Positions 1 through 12,006 of a stretch of 64,000 nucleotides of DNA are shown in pieces. Positions within the stretch are counted from its first letter, which is position 1. The number at the start of each line of letters is the position of its first letter. The notes below the pieces were generated by a model. It had not been told where the DNA came from and did no database searches. It saw only the letters and a program-made list of their open reading frames with translations. Source of the DNA: Lateolabrax maculatus (lineage: Eukaryota > Chordata > Actinopteri > Acropomatiformes > Lateolabracidae); contig CM062214.1 in assembly GCA_031216445.1 (NCBI GenBank), forward strand, positions 16,832,001 to 16,896,000, in the 5' to 3' direction. The translations under genes were made by a program, and so were the position numbers.

Positions 1-3000
1 AGAAAAAATGGGAGAGGGGTTGGAAGTGTGGGTAGTCCAAACTAATGATAGTGAGAGGTGGCAGTCATGTCTATAACCAAAACTGCAAATTCCTTACATT
101 TATGCATCCTAATCATCACCTGGAGCTTAACGACATTAACCAAACTGCAATTTGTTTTGCAAGTACAATGCAGAATTTAAATATTAAAAAAAACACATAT
201 ACATTTAGGTATGAAACAACCTGGTACTACGTTAACACCTACCTGGAGTTGCTGGCTCATTTAGCGAACGCACCCTCTGCAGAAGGGCGGTCTGTTTAAA
301 CTTTGAGGGCCTGCTCGCTCTTCTTCTTCCGCCCAGCTTTCATGCTTCCTCTACTGTGATGTAACAACTGTAGCATTTCACACAGAAAACCGCGCTCAGC
401 AACCCAAACACAGAGAACCGCTTCTTGGAGGAATAATGTGTTCGGGACCGACATACCTGGACCTGTAGGTCTTGTCCAGTAGTTCGTCCCACCAGCGACC
501 TCTTGGTAGCTTTGGACCGCGACAACTCTTCACAAGTGTGAACTAGTTTGCTGTGGTTGTTGTCTGGCAGATGTTGATGTTGTTGAGTTATGTAGTGGTG
601 AAATATTAGACTTTTGTTTTGCATGTTATGGGCTGAATTGCTGCAAGTTGTTGCTGTAGATTTGGCGTTATCTGGTAAAAGGGGATATTTCTTGTTGGCC
701 TAAATGTGACTGTTCTGTGACATTTATTTTTCCTGTAATGTTGAGCTTCATGAGATACTTGTGGCTTTTAGTCATGCATGGGTACTGTAGTCACACTTGG
801 ATTTTCATCAGGAGCTTCATAGTTTTGGGTCACCCTGCAGTAGTATTGCTCACTTCACAATAACATCTAATTAGTAGAGTTCCTGTGATGCAGCAGTTTA
901 TTTCTTTGATTGTTTAAGTGCAAATAATAATTTGCCTCTTAGCTGAAATTAGAGCTGCAACTAATGATTCATTTCATAATTCAGTCTGTGAATATTTTTT
1001 TCCCATTAGTGTGTTAATCATTTCAACTTTCGGTGTTGGTTACAATTATTGCTGGTTACAGCCAACATATTTCCCCTAAATTATTTGAATGATTAATCAA
1101 TTATGAAAAAATGTTGCTGTCAGTTAACTAATGAACAAGAATTCAGCCATAACAATGAATCAACTAATCGTTTTAGCACTACGTTTGTGCTAGGCCGCTG
1201 CTGCATTTGGAATACTAGGTTTGATTTTATCCATTTCAGTTCACTACAATTCCTGCAATGAAAGGGCTTTGTTGGGGGCTGGCAATATGCCCAATCCACA
1301 CATAGAAAGTGTTCATTATTCCCCTGATGGCCCATACATAGTATGGATCGACATAATAGCAGCTGATGTCAGCCTGGTGTATGCTTACCGGGAGTGATGA
1401 GGTCAGAGCCGAGAAGCCAAACATAAACTCTGTACATAGTCTCTGTTCACTTAATTAGAAATCTGTTCCATATGACTTGGCTTACTGACTGAGCTGTGTT
1501 CTAAATATCAAGAGGTTTATATTTTTTTTCCCTTTGGTTAGGGTTAGGGTCATTTTTTCAATTGAAAAACCTGACCAACCTGACCACTTTACTAGCATTT
1601 TGAACACGGTGAAAAGAAAGGGTTATTAGGGTTACTGTTTGAGCCTTTTGCTCAATCAATGATATTCTTATCGAAAGTAACCTAGTGACGTTTTCTTGTT
1701 ATGACATGTATTTAGCAGCTGCGAATGTGACTGAAGACTGATTTAAAACAAAAAAGCCTCCATACCACATAGTCTCCCACACCACAGTATCTGTGAAGTG
1801 TTGGATAATTATTTGCTTCATTTGCTGTTCTGCCCCACTGTCACAATGCACAATGAAAAAAAAAAGAAATTGTGTTTTGATTAGCCATGCAGGCGTTCGA
1901 ATCTGCTGGAAGCGTAGTGAATCACTACTTTGCCTCTCTGATCAAAACCTTTAATTGATTAAATTGCTGAATAACTGCCCCTAGTTTCTCTCTGAGGGCT
2001 ACAATACAGCATGCTTATTCACAGCTGGGCTTCCTTTGCTTCATGCAGCCAGTTGAAAGCGAGAGTTTCAAAGGCCACAAAGCTCAGATCTCTGCAGGGC
2101 ACATGTTCCACACCATGTGAGGCTGCATGTGTTGGTACACATGTCAGTGCTACAGTGCAGAAAGAGGGCGAGTGTGTGTTTGTGTGTGGTCCATGTTTAT
2201 GCATGCAGAACAGTGTCTGTACGGTGTATGCCCTGGGTTTCAAGAGGTGTGGTGAAAGGGCTGAGGTCACTTGTGAACACACGTTTTGGAGTCAAAGGAG
2301 CTGAAACAAAGCAGCTGGTAGTGAGATTACTTTAAAACATAGATGAAAATTATATTGTGTGCGAATGTGAAAAGACCAAAGGTCATTTGTGCAGGAAGAG
2401 CCTCCACTGTGTAACACCACTGTACAAGTCTACAAGTGGACTCAGGGTTTGTGTAGATCTCACAACTCCAAAAGTGATAGTGAAGAAGGATATGTATTTC
2501 TCTATAGAAACAGTCTAGCTGATTGCACCATGTCAATTTCAGGAGTTGCACCAGTAATGTAAGCTTATCAGTTTATAGATTTGAATTAGGACCTTCAGTA
2601 TTTGGATCAAGGAGCTTGTGAGAAATAAGGTGTTTTAGATTTAGTAGGCTACAGTTGGTATTTCAACGTGTCAATGTCAAATGTTAATCAACATTTAGAT
2701 AGGCCTATGTATTGGACAGGCTATATTAGGACTGGGATCGGGGTAAAAAAACTTGATCTGGACATCCATATTTAATGGCTGGTACACACTCAGTAGATTA
2801 TGGTTGTAGAAATTAAGACTTGAACTGTTCAGTTCAAAGTTTTTCAGGGTTTTATGACAAGCATCAGCTGATGAAATCATAATGATGTTTTGCATGTTTA
2901 AGGATGCTGTTAATGTAGGTTCTTTTCACTGACTTTTTCACAATAGGAAAAGCACAGGTGTAAATGATAAAATGAATGATTACTGTATTCCATTCAGCTG

Positions 3001-4883
3001 CTTTGGATCAAGGATCCTGGTATTGTGCATGCTGGCTCACTGGGATACGTAGCCATCGTTAATGTTATTAAGTCAAAATGTCTGCTGTGAAAAAAGGCCT
3101 AATCAGCTTACAGCACAGATGAGCTTAGGTACAGCTGAGGCTCTTAGAATACACCTGAGGTTGACAAAGTAAAGTTTGTTAACCTAGACCTAGACCAATC
3201 ATAGTTGCGACACTTTAACAATGCACAGTTGAGTCTGACATGTCCTAAAATGGGCACAATTAGATAAAGGATATAGGATAAACTTTGTATTTAGATAAAA
3301 TCATAACATTTTTGCCGCACTATGGGCAAGGATCTAATAAAAGCACTTTCGGCTGTGTAGTGAATATTACTGCCTCAGGGGTCACTAACAGGGCCACGAA
3401 CTTTCAGTTTTGTTTATGCTTAAATGATCACTATGTAGGAATTATCTGGTTCCCAGGCTAGGTCTCTACCAACTCCTGAGGGGAATATCTGGCTATTGTT
3501 TGTCAGCCGTTTGTGCAGTGGGTTTTTAGAGCTTTTTCGCTGAAAACAGCTGCCTGTTGCAGTTGAAAATGAAATGAGTATGAGAGATAAGAGCGAAGCA
3601 TGATAGTAAAGTTGCGGGTCTGACAGCTAAACAATAAGCTGAAACTTGCTTTAAAGCTTTGTAGAGCTGAGAGGAGCTGCAGATTCAGGTGATAATTCTC
3701 TGTAGGTTCATCACATTGTTTTCCATTGTCATTTGATAGGTTATTTAAAGAAATTTGATTATAGCCTTTTGAAAGCAGTTCTATATTAATTTACTAGCAC
3801 ATAAAGTTGACCGTATAATTTATTGTTTTAGTTCAAATGGAGAAAAGGACAAACAATATGGGGATTAACTCAAGTGGGGAATGGGAGAAAATGCTATTTG
3901 ATGTCAATTATTGAGGATTTGAAGGAGGCCTGATAAGGACACTGTCTTGTGTAAATCTCATAATTAAAAAAAAAAAAAGAACATTATGAACATCATTAAA
4001 TCCCCAGCTGTCTGATTGGCTGAAATAAATATCACGTGTTATCTGATATAAGTCATTCTAGTACAGGCCAGTAGGGTGAAACCTCCTGCAGCTGGCCTTG
4101 TGTGAAGGGGATATCAATTTAATTTGACCACATTAGTGTTCTGTGCTGCAGGTGAATATGGCCCTTAACTTAGGCTCACATTAACAGGCCCACATTAACC
4201 GTATTCAGTATACAGTATCTCAGTATAGAACTTGACAGAGTTCAATACTGAATATATCTGGTCCTTCTCCGGTCCGATTGGTCCTTATAAGCTAATACAC
4301 ACCCACACAGGCACCTTGTTATTCTCCCAGGCTCACAGACACATTGTCACATTTTCCATGTCCGGTTTTAGTGAAGTAAGAGTATGGCTTCAGGGCACCA
4401 CAGCCTTTTTATTTCTTCAAAAAGGAAATAGCCTGCATCTTTGCCACATTAGTACGGGCCTGCATACACTTTTAACACACTCCCCTTTGGTCCAACAAAT
4501 TCTGTATGTAAAGTATTTGGCTCAGAATAGCAAATTACCACCAATTTGGCTCAGAATGTTCCATGACACATTGCTACAGGTAATTTACCTATGTTGTTAG
4601 TTACGTTTGAGTACATTTGACTGATGAAGAACCAACCTTAAAGTAGAATATGATGCTTATTGATGAGAAACATTTTCACTCCATTAACTGCTGTATAGAC
4701 AGTGATTTACTGGATTGAAATGTATTTGAATGTATTGGTTTACCTAGTATTTGGCACTTAATCTAAGGAATTTAATTACCCAGACTGTATGTTAACCTAA
4801 TGATCCCAATAATGGTGATGTTTAACTAATGCCTTAGTTAAACATGCCTCGTCAGTATAGTCACCTCTTAGCAGAACCTACTG
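1..4883. other. Non-coding AT-rich sequence
   Basis: No convincing gene. Open frames here are short and overlap on both strands without codon structure. The stretch contains one interspersed repeat copy (949-1,185), two TTAGGG units at 1,538-1,549, and a short A-run near 3,966. Bases 240-560 are somewhat richer in CpG than their surroundings and carry a possible minus-strand donor (see findings). From 1,200 to 4,880 I see nothing specific. Confidence 0.6.
949..1185 (-). repeat. Teleost interspersed repeat, copy 1
   Basis: It begins TTAGAGCTGCAACTAATGAT and continues with ATTAATC-type words (for example at 1,090-1,105). The same terminal words occur in reverse orientation at 57,900-57,922. 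Sequences ending in this GCAACTAATGATT word and followed by strings of ATTAATC are very common in fish genomes. The class (hAT-like non-autonomous or other) is not certain. The inner end is approximate because the copy is degraded. Confidence 0.5.
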
Positions 4884-5880
4884 TCAGAATCAGAATCAGA
4901 TTTGTCAAGTAAGTTTTCACAGAAAAGGAATTTGCTTTGGTATATTGTTGCATAACAGTAAACTGGGAAAATAGGAAGGAGAAGTAAAAAACAAGTTCTG
5001 CAAAAGTCAACAAACATAAATATAAAAAAAAAAAAACTGGAAATATGCTAAATGCTAAGTGCAGAGGTTAACAGTATGAAGTATAGAGAATATGTTAACT
5101 ATGCAGAGATCAAAGATGTCCAAAAGATGTTAGTTAATGTAATGCATTGAGACAGATTTGGAGACTGTACATTAATGTTACGTGTAGTCTCTGTGGGAGG
5201 AAGGTATAAGGGTCAGGCCAGCTGCAGATGGGAAAAAGCTGTTCTTTTGGCGTGAGGTTTTGGTCCTGATGGACCGCAGCCTCCTACCCCGGACAGATAG
5301 GATAGCTGTCCAGGGTGGGAGGGGTCGGCCACAATCTTACCTGCATGCCTCAGGGTCCTGGAGGTGTACAGGTCCTAGAGAGATGGAAGATTGCAGCCAA
5401 TCACCTTCTCTGTGGAGCGAATGATACGCTGCAGCCTGCCCTTGGCAGTGGCCATAGCATACCAGATGGTGATGGAGGAGGTGTGGATGGACTCAGTGAT
5501 GGCGGTGTAGAAGTTCACTATCATTGTCTTTGGCAGGTTGAACCTCAGTACATCCTCTGTTGAGTTTTTTTTTTTTTTTTTTGTCAGAGAGAGCTGATGT
5601 TCAGCTACCACTTGAGGTCCTGCGAGATGATGGTGCCCAGGAAGCAGAAGAACCTCCCTGAAATCTACAACCATCTCCACTTCATTTAGAGCGTAGAGCT
5701 CCACTTTGTTCAGGCCGCACCAGGTCACCAGATGGTCGGTCTCCCACCTGAAAGTGGACTCACCCGCCCCTGAGATGAGCCCAATGAGGGCAGTTTCATC
5801 CACAAACTTCAAGAGCTTGACCAACTGGTGACTGGAGGTGCAGCTGTGAACACCAGTATAATGTTGTAGGCAGCTAGTTT
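4884..5880 (-). mobile_element. Degenerate L2/Rex1-like LINE, 3' half
   Basis: Read on the minus strand this is the C-terminal part of a non-LTR reverse transcriptase followed by a 3' tail. The frame 5,929-5,375 contains the FxDD-type catalytic region (here FVDE, 5,795-5,806), then WCGLNKVEL, VDFR and a YTAITESI...SSITIWY block typical of fish LINEs. After a TAG at 5,375-5,377 the same frame continues with DLYTSRTLRHAGKI and a DPSHPG motif, so the stop is a nonsense mutation in old coding sequence. The conserved tail continues to about 5,200. The 3' end at 4,884-4,900 is a short tandem TCTGAT repeat, as expected for this clade. A 16-17 base T-run around 5,565-5,581 interrupts the frame as a lysine stretch. 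The second catalytic aspartate is replaced and the element is 5' truncated, so it is dead. Confidence 0.85.
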
Positions 5881-8800
5881 GCGCTTCAACAGCAGCTTGA
5901 TGTGTGCCGCCATCTGCTGGTGTTGCCACCTCAACTCAGTCTGAACCAAAACCAATTTTTCTTTGTGGAAACGTAGTGCACAAGGCACGTGTGATGGGAT
6001 TTTAAATGTACTCTTACTGCCCACTTAACCTATTTTAAAACACTCGAATGTTATCAATTTCCCTGCTACACAAAACCAACCCTATGTACAGGCACATCTG
6101 CTCTTGAACTCACACATTTACTACATACAAAGGCACAAATGTACTCATTCAAACACACAGGAAGTAATGGATATGTACCAGCATACCCCGTGCATACAAT
6201 GCACCGCCCACCCGGCCGGAGATCTCTGTATTGTAGTGTGCAAACAAATAAAAGAAAATTGACTCTGTTGATTTACGCTATGCACCTCAAATCTCTCTTT
6301 ACTGGCCCATGGCAATTATTTACAAGTGTTTACTCAACAACAACAAGTATGGTCTCAGCAAAAAGAGACTTGTTTACACCCAATCACATGGACTGGGCTC
6401 ATGAATGTTAGGATACACAGTGTGAGACCCTTTCTCTCACCATGCTATTTTTAGTAGACACCAATGCCTTCCGGCAAAAATCACATGAATATGGATAGTG
6501 TGCTCGGCTGTACAGAGTGGTTTGCAGCAAGAGAGCAATGATTCAGACAGACAGCCTGCATGTTCTCTGTTTGTGTTCAATAAATACTGGACCAGTGCTT
6601 GAGTATCATAAGGTTTTCCGAAGAACGAAAAACACAACGATTGTTTGATTTAATGGATTATTTTGTGTCTGATAATCACTGAACATGCAGTGTTAAAATT
6701 ACGATTTGTTTCATACTTTTACAGCACATTATTAAAATAATGTTGTGATATTGCTTTATTTCTTTTATTATTGATTTAAAAACATCATTGATTTAAAAAT
6801 TACACTTTTACTGGTGATTTGAATTACTGGTTTTCTTGTGTCATTACCCAGTCAAAGATTATGACCTCACTTAATTCACAGACGACGACAAAAAAAAGCA
6901 GATTCCTTCAGTTGGTACCCTACTAAGGTTTTGCAGCTTGATATTTTTATCCTCCTCTAAAGCACATAATTCTTGTGATCATTAGAGCTTGCAAAAATAG
7001 CACCACCACACAATGAAAGTAATAGATTGATGATGCAGAAATGTACTGTAAAAAAAAAAAGAAAAGAATTAACACTAATTTGCTTAAAGTATGAAATTTA
7101 AATAATTTAACAGAAGTATGCTTAACATTAAAACATTTGGTGACTTTTACGACAAAATACTACCACATATTCATAATTGATGTTTTTGTTTTTTTTCCTC
7201 TGAGCTTTTTTTCTTCATACTACAAATCCAATCATTCATTATTTGTAAAAATAGCAGAGTACTTGACTTTTTACTGTGCACCGGCCCTAAATGTATCTGG
7301 TTTACTTTCCATCACTCTTGTGCCAACTAACATGGTCTAGCTTGCTGTCCTTGACCTGAGCATAGTTTGCAAGTCAATATTATTCAAAGGCTGTCTTTGG
7401 TTATGCCTTTAAATAGGCCAATTTAGGCTTGGAGCACATGCATCTTGGAAGACAGGTTTATTTTGGTGTAACTCAATTTTTCTCAAGTCTCCTTGGCCGT
7501 CGGGATATATCCTTGAGAAAGAGGCCACAGGCATCTGTACTTTTCTAAACATCTAAAATCAAGTGGTACTAGATGTAGCAAAAAAACCCACAAAAAAAAC
7601 CACAGTATCTACCTTTAAAAGATCAAAGGTCCTGCAAGTTTAGCAATGTCCAGCAGAGAGTGCCCTGACTCTGTTTAACACTACATTGCTTAGCACCAAC
7701 CACTGGCTGAAACTAGCAAGGCACATCCTATATTTCACAAGCCAGTGGATTAAATATCTCTAGTGAGATTCTTAGTGTTATTTGTATTAAGAGCATGTGT
7801 GCAATAAAATAAGAGAAATTAAATATGATGGGCAGTTTGCTTATTAATGCCCTGCAAGTACTTGTTGTTTGCCTTATAATTGTTTTCACACTTAGACTAC
7901 ATGTGTACTCAGGGGAATACACTATTCACTTAGCAAATCTAAATGAACCATTTGTCATACATTTTAAAGCCCAAGGATATTGTAAATCACTTGGCCAAAA
8001 CAGTTTACAGAAATCCGTATCATGGCTCTGCTCGTTTAAAATGTTTCAATTCCTCTGATTAGCATTGACTTAATCTAGGGAACATCTACGTCTCCTAAAG
8101 CATCAACACTCTTCTTACCCTCCTCCCCTCCTCTCCTCTATAGCATTCTAACTTCTTATTTCCTTTATTCTTATCTGCCTTGTTCTCTTCAACTGTCCTC
8201 TCCCCACGGAGTGGTCTTGTTCTCCTCACTTGCAGATGATGTGGTTTGGAGGGCTGGAGCTGATGCAAAGTGACGTGTCTCCCCATCACAGGAGTGAAGC
8301 TGAGGCTGGGCCTCACTTCCCCCGCACTGGGCTGTTTTTGTTCGCCGCAGCTCATGCGGATAATTTGCCGGGATGCAGTGGAGGGCTGTCACAAGGACTT
8401 GGCTCAAGGGGTGTGGGAAAATAGCAGAAGCGTCTTCCATGCTCAAACCCTGCCTTAATGATGAGCATTAAATATGAACATCTTCTTTGTGTAAGCGATG
8501 CATTAGGCGCCCTACATGTCCCTCTCCTTGCTTTTGCTTTTTCTCTCTTCTGGCCCCTTCTTTCCCTCCCTGATTCTTCGCCGCCTTGTCTAGAGTCTCG
8601 TTTGAGAATCAGTTGAATAATCCGACTGACAAGCAGCCTTTAGGTCATGGCATCTCTGTTCAGAAAATATTCTCAATTCTTTGTGAAAGCACAGCACAAA
8701 CACAGCTCTGTGTGACTGAGCTAATTTTCCTCTACGAATGCAACTGAAATGACTAGGGAGGCAACAGTGGCTTTGTCTTGGCATCCTTTACCATTATCTT

Positions 8801-9770
8801 TATAGTATCTCTTCAACTGCTTTTAATGTGATTGCCTGATATATTGTTCTGTAACTCTGTTGTGTTTTGTGACTACATAAAACAAGTTGGTAGAAGCACT
8901 GCCACCATATAGTAGGACCTGACCAAATGATAAATTAACAGGCAGAAAGCTCCTTCATACCTTACTGATCAGAGACAGCAGTCCCAGTTCAGTTGAACAG
9001 GTCTATGTAGAATTGTTACAATGACAGTTACAGATAAAGTGATCTCAGGGAGCTAAGGAAGAAAACACACCACCCTCCCTTAAAATAGACCTCCCTGGGT
9101 ACTGAAGCAAAGGACAGAGTGACATTGTGAATGCTAACATCTGTGCAGAACCTTGCAGTACCAAATGCCCCAACCCCAAGTTTGAGCAGACTCTACCGTC
9201 ATCCTCTAAGGAGCAGCCATTTTGGAAGGCTCTCCCGGCACAGATGTTGCATATTAAAATGTAGGGCTGTTTTAGCAGAGGAAACGCTGTGGAGAGAGGG
9301 GGCTGCTCCTCTGTGGGCCTCACCTGTGCCTTCATCCGAGAAGCCAATCCAAGAGAGGGTACTGTCTAACCAACCAAAAACAAAGTGACATTCAAGATAA
9401 AGTCACCCTGCCGCCTCTTTGACCCTGGGAGGCTGTGGACAAATTATTTCACACATGAACATACCTTGTTTACAACAGAGACAATTGACTCAAATGGTAA
9501 TTTCAAGAAAAGAATTGCTTTTTTCCATATAGATACACTAATATACCTTGGCCACATGTGTTGCTTTAGCCTATGTAAAGAGTACTAATTAATTAATAAT
9601 CAACAACATAAGGAGAATCAGTGCTGTGACCCTGCCTGACCGGTGCTTAAATAGACAATGAACATTGCCCTACAACATCTCTCATAATGAAACAAACACT
9701 GTCCACAAGATGGAGATATTCACCAGTTTAATGCTGAGCTCCCATCTGGCTCCACATGAAACAGACAGAC

Positions 9771-9830
9771 CGAGGGGGAGAGAGAGAGCCTGAGTGAGTG
9801 AGAGAGACACAGAGGGAGAGGGAGAGATGC
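9771..9830. repeat. GA-rich low-complexity tract
   Basis: Impure purine-rich repeat built of GAGAGA and GAGTGA units. Confidence 0.6.
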
Positions 9831-11987
9831 ACTACACGGCTGTGTGTGACAGATTGTGTTTGCATGAGACAGTATGTGATGCCTGTATAATGTTTAAGTG
9901 TGTGTCTTTGTTTATGTGTACAGTGCACGTGCCCGAGTGGGTGTGTGCGTTTGAGTAGTGCAGCGCTCTCTGGCTGAGGTGCTGAGGGGGCAGAGTGTGC
10001 TAACAGAGAGGTTGTGAGTGGTCCCTGAGCTTATTGGCGGGGGTCCCAAGGGCCCAGAGCAGAGGAGAGGTCAAAGCAGGTCGGCTGTCCTGTGTGTTGC
10101 CGGGCCCCACGGCCCACTGTGTGCTGGGGAGGGTTCAGGTGTGTCTCGACCTCTTGCTCCAGCGGGCTGTAAGTAAAGAGACTAGGGTCTGGTGCTCTTA
10201 TCCAGGAGGCAAGCTGCTGCTGCAGGAGGCCTGACCCGGACCTAGAGAGGCCTTTATCCTGTTCATCCCACCTTTACCTCTACCTTTAGAGCCTGTGGAG
10301 GGTTCAGCAAATCTACAGTCACCACCAAACTTCAGCATTAAAAAAAGCAAGCAATAAATGAATGGCAGTGCTTGTAAAAATCCTCCAACAGTAGTATTAA
10401 AGATAACTATGTGTGATACAATGTAAAATATTTATATTTACAATGTATGGAATAGGTAGAAATTGCATTTTATTTAATTCTTTGCCAAATATTTGAACAT
10501 TGAAAAAATAAATAGGCCTATCAATTATTAATGTCATTAATACCAAACATAATCTAGTTTCAACTTGTCAATGCAAGCATTTGCTTTTTTCCCCTCTGTT
10601 TTATTTGATATTTGGGGTTTTTACATGATTAATCAATAAATCTAAATAATAACACAAGAGTATGATTATTCACTTGTTACAAATAAACAAATAGACATGC
10701 TTCATTAGTCTGCAGTATCACTGGATTTGAATCCCTGGATTCCCATTTAAATTGGATTCAAAGAGAGAAAAATCTATTTTGTTACAGCTTAAAGTATAGT
10801 ACATTTTAATGCTTTATATCATACTATGTTGAAAATAGAGGACCCATTTAAAAATGAAAGAAAAACTGAATGTCAAAAATACCAATCAAATTCATTCTTT
10901 TCAGTGAACACTTAGGTCCAAAACATCATTAAAGAAGCTGGCCTGATCGCCAAGAATATTTTTGCAAAAAAAGGCCATTTCTCTCATGCAGCATAATGAT
11001 GAAAAGCCATCGTAATGATGCTACAACGATGCTACTGCATATTCTTTTATGTCGTGTGCAGTCATATTCTCTCCTCTCTGTCATTGTGTCTTTATATGAG
11101 TCATTCAAGGATGCCAACTAGCTAATCCGGGGAACTGTCATAATAGCTTCTATGGACAGTTGAGTGCACACACCTTGTCCACGGATGCATTAATTAAGAT
11201 GGTTGCTTGAAACCACTAGCAATTAATGTACTGTAACAACAACCACAGTGCACCACAATAGTGAATGGGAGCCAAATGGTATTACTGCAATGGCACCTGG
11301 TCCTCAATAGGCATTGTTTGGCTACCTTTTGTGCCCATGTAGTGTGACATATTGCCCTCAAGCATTGACCATCTGACCAGGGAGAGGGCTTAAACGCTAG
11401 GCTAATAATAGGAGAGCATAGCCAGGCAAACAATTCTAGTAATTATGCCCCACTGTGGGACATGATGGGTAAAAAGAGGAGAGGATAAGACAGAGAAGAC
11501 AATAGTGAGAGCATGAGATGAGTCGGTATTGCAAACCGACAGTCAAGAAACTACCGCCTTTTCTGATGCAAGAGGATGACAGTCAGAACAATTAGTAGTT
11601 GGTTAGACTTAGAGGTTAAGATGGCAAGGACAGTCCAAGTACCAGACCTGGATCAACACATCTCAACCTGATGTGGGAATGTTGGGGCTCCTGGTCAGTG
11701 CGGCGTACATGTTCAAATCAGGCATAAAACTTGCTAGGCCATTTCCAGGATCTGAAGCCAAGGTCTTGGCAAGAGTCTGTCTCTCTGGGTTACACAGACC
11801 TGCCCTTGAACTCAGTTCCCAGGGAATAGACTCATTCTCTCTTGAAAAGTGGAGAAAGGAAGCTATTATCTGACACAGCCTGTGGAGGAGACGCTGGGCG
11901 ATGATAGAGAACTCAGCCAGGAAAATGAGGCCGAAGCAGACCACCAGACCAAAGTTTGTTTGCACAGTGACTTTCATATTGTTTGTG

Positions 11988-12006
11988 TTTGTGTGTGTGT
12001 GTGTGT
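11988..12006. repeat. Short GT microsatellite
   Basis: Run of GT dinucleotides, slightly interrupted. Confidence 0.7.

Noticed and set aside
1538..1549. Interstitial telomere repeat
   Set aside because: Only two TTAGGG units; within chance.
4232..4600. 122-codon frame (+)
   Set aside because: No recognisable domain, codon structure or splice context; expected by chance at this length.
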